Below are positions 53,543 through 62,031 of a DNA stretch of 64,000 bases, one piece after another. The notes under the pieces were generated by a model. That model saw nothing but the letters and a program-made list of their open reading frames with translations. It did not search any database and was not told the origin of the DNA. The DNA lies in the NCBI GenBank assembly GCA_951813545.1, contig OX638352.1, forward strand, positions 3,178,835 to 3,242,834. The letters are read 5' to 3'. Within the stretch, counting starts at the first letter, position 1; each line of letters opens with the position of its first letter. This stretch comes from an uncultured Poribacteria bacterium (GTDB lineage Bacteria; Poribacteria; WGA-4E; WGA-3G). Both the position numbers and the translations under genes were made by a program.

Positions 53543-56500
53543 CTACCATTCTTCTTGAAGTGGGATATGAAACATCCCGCGTCGTCCGGTGGAAATGTAA
53601 AGTCTGTCGTCACTAACGACAAGAGAAGCAACAGCACCCGGAACACCTGGAGCAATCTGTTTCCACTTGCCGCGATCATCCAAGCGATAGATCCCCGTAT
53701 CACCAGCACCATAAACGCTGGTATGATCGACAGCGAACCTATCTATCACGATACGCGCCTCCATCCCATCGGTTAGCACGCGCCAATGTTCGCCGGTTTG
53801 TGAACTCAAGACCCCTTTGTTCGTTGCGACGTAAACCGTTGAACCCGCAAAAACTATCTCTTTGAAACGGGTAAAGCGAAATGGAAGATTCGGTGTAATG
53901 TCTTTCCAACTGTCTCCCTTATCAAGTGATTGAAACAGTTTCCCATCCCGCTTTCCCACGTAGACATTTTCCGCCGAAGCGGCTAACGCAAACCCATTTC
54001 TCAAGCCCCAAGGTGACTGTTTACCGAGGTCTATCAACCCAGTGTTTGTCCATTTTGAATCGCCAAATTTCCATTTGAAAAGCCCTCGCAGGTGCTCCAC
54101 ATAGAATGTTTCGTCACTGGCAGCAAACCCACCCACTCTCGCAGCGGTTGTAATACCGCGTAATCTCTTCGTCAACTTAGAATCCTTCCCCATATCATCA
54201 GGTAAGTGGATTCCTTCCGCCTTCGCAACAGCAGGCACCAATTCGATGGACAGCATCTCTCGACCAAAAGAGGGCATTTCTGGCACTGGCACGAGGGCGT
54301 TACCGTCTGTAGATAGACGGAAAATACGTAGGTTATCTTTTTCGGGTGAGATCCAATACAGCCTTCCGTCTGCAACAACCAACCTTGAATCAGAAGAGAA
54401 ATTAATGAGAAGGTGCTTCTTTTCTATCCGTTCGCCGGTATCAATGCGCAGGCTTTTCCACGACTCACCACCGTCGGTCGATTGGACAACATTACGGTCG
54501 GTATGCACATAGAGCCTGTCGTTGAACGCTACCAAATTCTTTATTTTCGTTCCTACCATCCCATTCATAAATAGGTGCCACGAGTCACCTGCATCAGTTG
54601 TTTAATAAACACCGAGTGTCCCAACTGTGTAAAAAGTCTTTTCATTCACTGCTACGCTTCGCAAATTATCATGCGGAAGCAAATTTGTATCGATCCCAAG
54701 ATTGGTCCAGGTTTCTCCGGCATCTGTTGAGCGAAATCGTTGGATACCTTGTGCTAAAAGCGTCTTACCGGCAACCGAAAACTTTATTCCAAACGGTGCT
54801 ATAAAAGAGAGAGATTCATTCTTAGGCGTGATCTCAGTCCATGATTCACCCAAGTCGGTTGAGCGGAAGATCCTGCCTTGTGGTAGGTTTCCACCCATCC
54901 CTACTCTCAATAGTCCGGGTTCAGGCGATTTCCCAGCAAACAGGTCTGGACCCATTCCAACATAGAGACTGTTTTCAAAGGCTGCCAAAAAAAGAGCAGC
55001 ATCGAAGGTTGCCACTGGTCTCTGCTCCCAAACACCAGAATTGACACGATGGAATTCACTGTTCGTGTTAGCAATCACTTTATTCTCAAGGGATTGGGTG
55101 GTTACTGGCACTTCCTCCCAAACACCAGAGTTAAGATGGTAAAGCCCCTCATTTGTACCAATAAACACTGTGTTTTCAACCGCAGCCACCGCGTAAATGC
55201 GTTTGCCTGTCAATCCCTCGTTAAGAGGCTCCCACTGTCCATCCATAGCCGTAGATCGGAAAACGCCTTTATCTTGAAACGCGAGATACATCGTAATATC
55301 CGCTTGTGAACTGACACCCCGCGTTTCATCCGTGATAATGAGTCCAACAGTACGTCCTTTTGGACGAGAACAAAAAACATTCCATGTCTCACCATTATCG
55401 GTTGAAGTGAAGATTTCATCAGTAGAAACAATATAGAGGGTGTCCTTATGTTCTGCTATAGGTGCGTGAAAACTTCCTATTGGAATGTCGGTATCAATAA
55501 GTGTCCACGCAGGCGCACCCACTGACAATCTATAGATACCCGTGGGTGCAGCAGCATAAAGTATCCCTTCTGATGTCGCAAAAATGTTGAAGACATCGCT
55601 ACCCTGGGGACCAGTTGCCTGTGTCCACTGTGACGTGGAAAGTATGTGAGAATCCCTCTGCACATCAGATGTCAGAAGTGTCTCAGAAGCCTGCAAACCG
55701 GTATTATTTTTTTTACCAATGGCTCCAGCACGTCCGATTTGATTTCGCGCATCCGGTTTTGAATCCGTATCAAGAATGACAGCGGTATCAACGATTTCAA
55801 TTGTGGGTTCAGATGTTGCCTCGAAACTATACGGTTTCTGAAAACGAACAAGGTAACGATTGCTTATACCCAGTAGCAGCAGAATCAAAATCGCAGCCGC
55901 ACCCAAAGCAGTCCACGGGAGGAATGGCTTCGGAGCCAAAGGCGATGTTGGTTTTATATCGGTAATTTGTTCCATGATGTTCTGACTTAAATTCGCCGAT
56001 ATCTGCACACCGCTGAGAACTTCATGAACCAAGAGTTCCTGTTCCTTTTGTAAACGCTTTCGCGCTCGCTGAAGCCGACTCGTAATCGTGTTCGCCGACA
56101 CACCTAAAAAATTGCCAATCTCCTTCGTTGTCATTTCACCGAGATAATAGAGGGTCATTACCGTCCGTTCACTCTCCGGTAGTTTTTTCAGAAGTTTTTT
56201 GACAAGTTCAGTGTTGTACGCATTCGCTTCCGTTTCGCGTTGTTCGGATACATAATGCGTATGAGATGACTCTTCTATTTCTTCCATAGGTGTGTCCTCC
56301 AGCGATTGCATCGTAGGTTTTCTCTTTCGGAGCCAAGCGATACAAACCCGATTCGCAATGACATACAGCCACCCGGCAAATTGATTCGGATCCTTGAGCG
56401 TCGCGAGTTTTCTGTATACTTGGAGGAAAGTGTCTTGCGTAATTTCTTCAGCATGATGGAAATCTCCAATCTTCCGCCATGCAAGCGCGTGAACGCTCTT

Positions 56501-56584
56501 TTGATATTTTTGAACTAAAGTATTGAAGGCAGCGTCGTCGCCAGCTAAAATTTCGTGAATCAGTTGAACATCGTCTCTCTCCAT
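53543..56584 (-). pseudogene. ECF sigma-TM-BNR propeller fusion with an in-frame TAA
   Basis: From MERDDVQLIHEIL (56584, GGAGGG upstream) the frame encodes sigma regions 2 and 4, a transmembrane helix (about 222-240, LLLLGISNRYLVRFQ region), the linker YSFEATSEPTIEIVD and a BNR/YCF48 propeller to residue 660, then a TAA (54602-54604). The same frame continues without a gap (TTDAGDSWHLFMNGMVG...) to 53543. The paralog at 46693 has HRTIDGGESWHPFMNG at this place. The full length would be about 1013 residues, against 958 for the paralog. It may be inactive, or produce a shorter form. Confidence 0.85.
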
Positions 56585-56723
56585 CAGAACCCTCCATAAC
56601 GAGCCAACATATCCGATTGCGCTTACATTCTTACTATCAATGAGGTCTAACTCCCCATCTGCTGGGAACTCTTCGCAACACGAGTTTAATAATTTTCCAT
56701 CAGAACAATAGGGATCGAAGATG

Positions 56724-57755
56724 TTACTTTTTCAGTTGGCTCCACATCGTTGTTAGGAACTTAGGTTGCGGTGAAACTGACAAAGCCGCCGGATCAAACC
56801 AATCCGCACCCGTATTACTGCCGTTGTGCGTGATCTGCTCTGATATATTATTAGCTAAGGTGACCTTGAAGAGTTGCGTATCCTTGCCGACTTGCCGTTG
56901 GTAAACGAGGGCATCGCCCGACGGTGACCAAGTCGGATCAGAAGGATTTTCACCATCTGCTTCAATAATCTGTTTAACCGCTGTTCCATCTCGGTTCATA
57001 AGATAGATAGCCTTTTCATCAAATATGTTGTGATCGTCTTGTAATAGTACAGGCAGCGGGATAGCACTTATGTCTATGCCGGAGAAGGCAATTTTTGTGC
57101 TATCTGGCGACCACGCCGGATTAAAAACGAAGGGAAAGTCCGGCAGCGCAAGCTCCTTTTTGGCATGGGTTCGCGAGTCAACAATTTGAATATTGGTTTT
57201 CTGTAACTCTATTCCCCCAAAACCATCATTTAGAGGAATAAACAAGTCAGAATAAATATAAGCAATCTCAGAAGTGTCGGGTGCCCACATTGGACTCATG
57301 CCACTTGCAATTCGTTTTTCAACCCTGTCGTTAATTGAAGCTACGTAGATACCCACATCACCGCGTAGTACATCAACATGAGTGTAAGCAATCTTTTTTC
57401 CATTGGGTGACCACGTTGGATGTTGTCTACGCAATGTTTTAAGAAAAAGTTGTCGCACGTTCCGCCCGTCGGCATCCATTAAGTAGATATCCAAAGTTTT
57501 ATTTCGATCAGAGACGAACAGAATTTGTTCACCCGATGGCGACCATACTGGATCGAAATCGGCCGCTCGGTGATGGGTTAAGTTGACTTGCCCACTTCCG
57601 TCAGGATTCATGACGTAGATTTCAGCGTTGCCATCTCGGTTTGAAGTAAACACTATTTTCGGTGTGGTAGGTGCAGCGGCAAAAACGGAAGGAACATTCG
57701 CATATAACACGGCTATAGTGAATACACTAAGCATAAACAGACCTTTATTTCTCAT
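56724..57755 (-). CDS. Secreted TolB-like (PD40/WD40) protein
   Basis: 343 residues from MRNKGLFMLSVFTIAVLY with GAGGAG upstream; the longer frame from 57866 lacks such a site. A signal peptide is followed by PD40 blades with the usual FTSNRDGNAEIYVMNPDG and WSPSG motifs. It ends KFLTTMWSQLKK, a variant of the C-terminal motif shared with LamG and Kelch proteins. It is followed on the same strand by the third sigma-propeller gene, about 140 bp downstream. Confidence 0.88.
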   Translation of the reverse strand: MRNKGLFMLSVFTIAVLYANVPSVFAAAPTTPKIVFTSNRDGNAEIYVMNPDGSGQVNLTHHRAADFDPVWSPSGEQILFVSDRNKTLDIYLMDADGRNVRQLFLKTLRRQHPTWSPNGKKIAYTHVDVLRGDVGIYVASINDRVEKRIASGMSPMWAPDTSEIAYIYSDLFIPLNDGFGGIELQKTNIQIVDSRTHAKKELALPDFPFVFNPAWSPDSTKIAFSGIDISAIPLPVLLQDDHNIFDEKAIYLMNRDGTAVKQIIEADGENPSDPTWSPSGDALVYQRQVGKDTQLFKVTLANNISEQITHNGSNTGADWFDPAALSVSPQPKFLTTMWSQLKK

Positions 57756-57883
57756 CTGATGTCTCCTCGTAAGTAAGAATATCTGAAGCGCATCTTCTAA
57801 ACAGGCAAAGGACACAAAGCCTGAAGAGTTACAGAAGATCGTAATTGAGGTTATCTTAAATGTCAATATTATACCCTTTATAA

Positions 57884-57923
57884 ATTAAAGACGCGACTTT
57901 AGAATGAAAAACGTGCATAATTT
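57884..57923 (-). promoter_or_regulatory. Conserved upstream box, copy 1
   Basis: TTATGCA, 24 bases, then TTTAAT on the minus strand. Further along the minus strand lies GGGTATAAT, which could act as a -10 element. It lies about 130 bp upstream of the TolB-like gene start. Confidence 0.6.
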
Positions 57924-58025
57924 AAAAAAATAAAAAATCCGACCTTATAATTCACCCCTGTTAAGAAATCGTATCTACACTTCTTTGGTGGACATACTAA
58001 CAGGGTCATTCAATTTTAAGATTTC

Positions 58026-59204
58026 TCATTTTATGATGTTAACTGCGAGTATAGGTTTTGCGGCGAAAAGTTGAAGTGCGTCGGTGATTTTAGTATGTCC
58101 AGTGAATCGTAAGACGGAGATTGCGGTGTTTCGCAAAGCTGCCATGACTTGGGGGAGCACACCTGTTCTGACGGTTGAGGCGTCCTCTTGAAAGACGGCA
58201 TCTCGGATCCAATGGAGTTTATTCTCAATCGTCCAGTGTTGGCGTCGGAGTTTGAGCAAGTCAGCTGCCGAGGCGCGTTCAGGTGATAGACTCGTGATGC
58301 CATACTGCACGTGGAAACCCTTGACGTGTGCGGTGCTTTTCTGTTTCTGGTGTGTGGTGTATTGATAAACTTGTTGTAGCCCCGGCCAGTCGGTATGTTC
58401 GGTCAAGAGAGTGCTTGTGGTGAGGGTGCGAGTGGTAATCCTGCCTTTTGCGTCTTCTGTATTCGTATACGTTTGAAGATGTGCGCCGACTTCTGCGTGA
58501 AGATTTTCAAACCGGCGGTGTTCCACTTCGGGTGGATCTGTTTCATCCAAGGGTTCAAAGAGGTCTCGAATATCCTCATATAACTGCTTCTGATTCGCTT
58601 TGACGGGGAGGCAGTAATCTGCTTGAGCATCAAGGATTTGTTGACAGAACTTACGTTGGGTCAAAAGTGCGTCCGTTGTGATGACGAGACCTGAGACATC
58701 AAACGCTTTCAAGAGTTCAATGGAAACAGGGATTTCATTGCTCTTTTCACTCACCGCACATTCTGCGACAGGGATGCCTAACTCATGAAAGACGGCTGCG
58801 AGCAGATGGGTCCTGCGGGCATCTTCGGGATGACTGTTGCCTAAGGTTTTACCATCTATCGCAAGTCCCTTCAAGTTAGATGTGGAAATGCGCAAACTTG
58901 CTAAAGTCTGTGTCGTCCACTGCGTGAGCGTCTTTTCTACAGTGGCGATGTCAAGACGCCGATAGAGATAATGAAACGTTGATGCCGCCGGGGTTTGTTT
59001 CGCCGTGAACCCCAAGGCGTTTCGAAGGCAAGGGTGGAGCCGCGCCCATTTGGCAAGCTGTGTATAGCTGCGTTGACCACACAAGAGACCGACAACCGTG
59101 AGCGCAAGCATCGAGGCTAACGGATGCCGGAGCCCTTTTTTCTTGCGGGGATCTGGCACTTCTGCTAACATATCAACTAAGTGGCAGGAAGAAGTTCTTG
59201 TCAT
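58026..59204 (-). CDS. ISAs1-family transposase
   Basis: 392 residues. The opening with DPRKKKGLRHPLASMLAL is typical. The DDE residues are in GLAIDGKTLGNS (first Asp), VITTDALLTQ (second Asp) and the WTIENKLHWIRDAVFQED segment (Glu). The frame is complete and the element has intact ends and a target duplication, so it was probably inserted recently. Confidence 0.94.
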   Translation of the reverse strand: MTRTSSCHLVDMLAEVPDPRKKKGLRHPLASMLALTVVGLLCGQRSYTQLAKWARLHPCLRNALGFTAKQTPAASTFHYLYRRLDIATVEKTLTQWTTQTLASLRISTSNLKGLAIDGKTLGNSHPEDARRTHLLAAVFHELGIPVAECAVSEKSNEIPVSIELLKAFDVSGLVITTDALLTQRKFCQQILDAQADYCLPVKANQKQLYEDIRDLFEPLDETDPPEVEHRRFENLHAEVGAHLQTYTNTEDAKGRITTRTLTTSTLLTEHTDWPGLQQVYQYTTHQKQKSTAHVKGFHVQYGITSLSPERASAADLLKLRRQHWTIENKLHWIRDAVFQEDASTVRTGVLPQVMAALRNTAISVLRFTGHTKITDALQLFAAKPILAVNIIK

Positions 59205-59244
59205 ACTTCACCTCAAAAGTGTGCTACTTTTTATGGTGAAGTAT

Positions 59245-59280
59245 AGCAGAAGTCGCGTGAAATGTCACGCGACTTCTGCT
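59245..59280 (-). promoter_or_regulatory. 16-bp perfect hairpin inside the ISAs1 element
   Basis: AGCAGAAGTCGCGTGA (59245-59260) pairs perfectly with TCACGCGACTTCTGCT (59265-59280) around an AATG loop. It lies 40 bp upstream of the transposase start and could reduce expression driven from outside, as in other IS families. Confidence 0.7.
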
Positions 59281-59435
59281 TATCTGAAGTATTAACACCC
59301 GTGAAAAATATAACACAAAAAACCTACAATTGAATGACCCTGGACATACTAACTTTTGTTCTTGATAAATACAGTATCATCTGTTATCATTAATCTGAAG
59401 TCAAATACACTTACAGAAGAAATGGAATTCCAATT

Positions 59436-60014
59436 GTGGCAATATTTTACCGAGGAGCAGGCATTGGCACTTATTGGCATACGCACGATGCAAGACAGAC
59501 AGGGTTCGTTGCTCGGGCACCCCAAGTGCAATCTACCGTAGACCGGCTGATGCTCCATATTGCAAGAGGCACCGTCAACAGTCCTTTTATCTCACTGACG
59601 CGATCGTACGGAATCGCTTTAAATTACGCCAATTTTTTTGGAACCGAGGTCCCTACACGAGAATATCCAGCGTACGTTTATGAAATAGAGATTAATGAAC
59701 CGATACCTCCAGTGCTCAAGTTATTAGATCCAATCAAGGAACTTGCACCAATTTTACCACCGCCTCTTGGCGTACATCTACCGTATCAACATGATGGAGG
59801 TCCCGCTTTCTTGCTGGGCGTTGTTGACCCCATAAATATGAGGAAGTTCCTGACGCAGCGCGCACCACAGCCACCCACAAGTGCTGGAACACCCAGAACC
59901 CCCAATCTTACAATCACTTTAGAAACACTTGTGAGAACATTACGGGACGCAGAAATCCTCGCAGAAGGCATAATACCTGAAAGTTGTGTAAACCATCAGT
60001 TTGAAGTCTATTAA
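59436..60014 (+). CDS. Possible ADP-ribosyltransferase-like protein
   Basis: 192 residues from a GTG. The opening FYRGAGIGTYW, with Arg early, and HIARGTVNSPFISLTRSYGIALNYA resemble the R- and STS-type segments of ADP-ribosyltransferase toxins. A clear catalytic Glu is not identified, so the function is uncertain. The ribosome-binding site is weak. It lies 34 bp upstream of a small gene in the same direction, a layout typical of toxin-antitoxin or immunity pairs. Confidence 0.5.
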   Translation: MAIFYRGAGIGTYWHTHDARQTGFVARAPQVQSTVDRLMLHIARGTVNSPFISLTRSYGIALNYANFFGTEVPTREYPAYVYEIEINEPIPPVLKLLDPIKELAPILPPPLGVHLPYQHDGGPAFLLGVVDPINMRKFLTQRAPQPPTSAGTPRTPNLTITLETLVRTLRDAEILAEGIIPESCVNHQFEVY

Positions 60015-60048
60015 CCAAATGCTCTACACGGAAATAGGAGAAGCTGTC

Positions 60049-60414
60049 ATGTCCAAATATCAAACGCAGTCTATTAAAACCGCACCTTATCAAATACACA
60101 CCATCTCTCTCAAGCAACTCGTATCCGGCAACGAATTAATAGAATTCTTGAGAGTAGAAGTCCCTTACGGAGAAGCGTACGGTCGGATTCCATTTGCTCG
60201 CGTGCTCTATGCTTTCAACGGTATTGAACAAGAAAAAGCAGTTCCGATAGATCTGGATAAAGGGGCGTTCAGCGACAGCAGCTTTGAGAACGTATTTGAA
60301 GACGAAGCCCTTGAAAGAACCTTCAGGGAAATTGCCCCTACAGTTTTTCGAAATGCTGTCCCACAAATCGTTGAGGCTGTTAGCAAAGTCAATCTTTCCG
60401 GGCAGTATTCATAG
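60049..60414 (+). CDS. Small partner protein of the possible toxin
   Basis: 121 residues from MSKYQTQSIK with TAGGAG upstream; the longer frame from 60001 overlaps nothing useful. It has no signal peptide and is acidic in its second half. No domain is recognised. It could neutralise the product of 59436-60014. Confidence 0.45.
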   Translation: MSKYQTQSIKTAPYQIHTISLKQLVSGNELIEFLRVEVPYGEAYGRIPFARVLYAFNGIEQEKAVPIDLDKGAFSDSSFENVFEDEALERTFREIAPTVFRNAVPQIVEAVSKVNLSGQYS

Positions 60415-60603
60415 TGCAAACTGTCCGAAGTTTAAACAGCCCAACCGCACAAAACATTTGACATTTTTTTCACTTTAATTATAAGATGTAAGCAATCTGA
60501 TAGCGGTTTCTCCGAATCCAACGAAACCGAAACGTGAAAACGGTATTCCATCGAAAACTACCAACGTGAGGTCCCCCTCACAGTGAACGTATCGGAGGTG
60601 AAC

Positions 60604-61977
60604 ATGTCACAGAACGATGTTGCGTTAATGGCGCACCTCATGCGCCGCGCAGGGTTTGGCACAACCCGCACCGAACTGGAAGCCTACGTTGAAAAAGGCT
60701 ATGAGAACGTAGTTGACGACCTCGTCCATCCTGAACGTGGGACCCCCATTGATGAAGATATTTTAGACCGCTACTTCGGCAGTGAAGGGGGTTATGTCGG
60801 GACTTGGATTTATCGGATGATGAACAGCAGATGTCCACTTCAAGAGAAGATGGCACTCTTCTGGCATCATGTCTTGGCAACGGGACTGGGCAAGAACCAG
60901 CACATCCTCGCGTCTACGAACCAGATTGATATGTTGCGGCACTTCGGGATGGGAAAGATGCGAGACCTTCTGCTCGAACTCTCCAAAGATCCGGCGATGA
61001 TCTTCTGGCTTGACAACAACGAAAATCGCAAAGGTGAACCCAACGAGAACTACGGTAGAGAACTCCTTGAACTTTTTTCACTGGGTGTAGGCAACTACAC
61101 AGAAGATGACATTAAGAACTGCGCGCTCGCCTTTACAGGCTGGACATTCGGGCAGCCGATCCCTTTGTATCCGCACGGTTACTATGCGCCACCCTTCCTA
61201 TTCGTTGAAGAGGAACATGACAACAGCGAGAAAACCTTCTTGGGACATACCGGGAATCTCAACGGTGATGACATCATCGACATCATTGTTGAACAACCCG
61301 CTTGCGCCAGATTCATCTCCAGACACCTTTACAACTTCTTTGTCGCAGATGAGCCACAAGTGCCATCGTGGAACGTGACACCGCCACAAGATCCAGACGC
61401 GATTGAGACACTCGCAGACGCATTCATGGCATCTGATGGACATATATCGCACGTTCTTGGTGTCCTATTCAATGCCGACTTCTTCAAAGAAGCCCAATTC
61501 AAGAAGGTAAAGAGTCCGACGGAACTCGTTACGGGAATCCTGAAATTGATAGGGATCTGCCAAGGTCCACAACCGGGGATGGCGCAATATGCGAGTGCCA
61601 CTCAATTGATGGGACAGAAACTTCTCGATCCGCCCACCGTAGAAGGATGGCACACCGGTAAAGAGTGGATTGATGGTGGATTGCTGACCGCCCGCGTCAA
61701 CTTCGCCGTTCGCGAAGTCAGCGACGCATCGAAACCCGGAATTCAGGATCTCATCTCACGCTTAAAGAGCAATGGGAGCTCTCTCTCACCAGAGGCATTT
61801 GTGGACAAATGCCTTGAACTCACAGGTCCACTGACGGTAGGCGACACTACCCGTGAGTATTTAACCCAATTTGCGGAAGCGAATGGTGAACTCAACCTTG
61901 AGGATGATGATACGCAAGCACGGGTCGTTAGTATGCTCCAGTTAATCGTGGCTTCAAGAGAGTATCAACTCGGCTAA
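60604..61977 (+). CDS. DUF1800 domain-containing protein
   Basis: 457 residues from MSQNDVALMAHLMRRAGFG with CGGAGGTG upstream; a longer frame from 60583 adds seven residues. The diagnostic segments are HLMRRAGFGTT, FWHHVLATG, NENYGRELLELFSLG and GWTFG. DUF1800 genes nearly always precede DUF1501 genes, as here, and the pair is common in Planctomycetes and Poribacteria. The function is unknown. Confidence 0.92.
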   Translation: MSQNDVALMAHLMRRAGFGTTRTELEAYVEKGYENVVDDLVHPERGTPIDEDILDRYFGSEGGYVGTWIYRMMNSRCPLQEKMALFWHHVLATGLGKNQHILASTNQIDMLRHFGMGKMRDLLLELSKDPAMIFWLDNNENRKGEPNENYGRELLELFSLGVGNYTEDDIKNCALAFTGWTFGQPIPLYPHGYYAPPFLFVEEEHDNSEKTFLGHTGNLNGDDIIDIIVEQPACARFISRHLYNFFVADEPQVPSWNVTPPQDPDAIETLADAFMASDGHISHVLGVLFNADFFKEAQFKKVKSPTELVTGILKLIGICQGPQPGMAQYASATQLMGQKLLDPPTVEGWHTGKEWIDGGLLTARVNFAVREVSDASKPGIQDLISRLKSNGSSLSPEAFVDKCLELTGPLTVGDTTREYLTQFAEANGELNLEDDDTQARVVSMLQLIVASREYQLG

Positions 61978-62031
61978 TCTTTTGTAGCCTCGGTCCTGTA
62001 ATCGAGGCTTTAGACCTATGGAGACATCGAT

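Larger units (their letters stand above)
58001..59342 (-). mobile_element. ISAs1-family insertion sequence with 10-bp target duplication
   Basis: 1342 bp. The ends start CAGGGTCATTCAATT on both sides as inverted repeats. Both flanks carry GACATACTAA (57991-58000 and 59343-59352), a 10-bp target duplication. It lies upstream of the TolB-like gene. Confidence 0.93.

Noticed and set aside
58403..58633. Frames inside the ISAs1 transposase
   Set aside because: They overlap the complete transposase and have no independent start signals.
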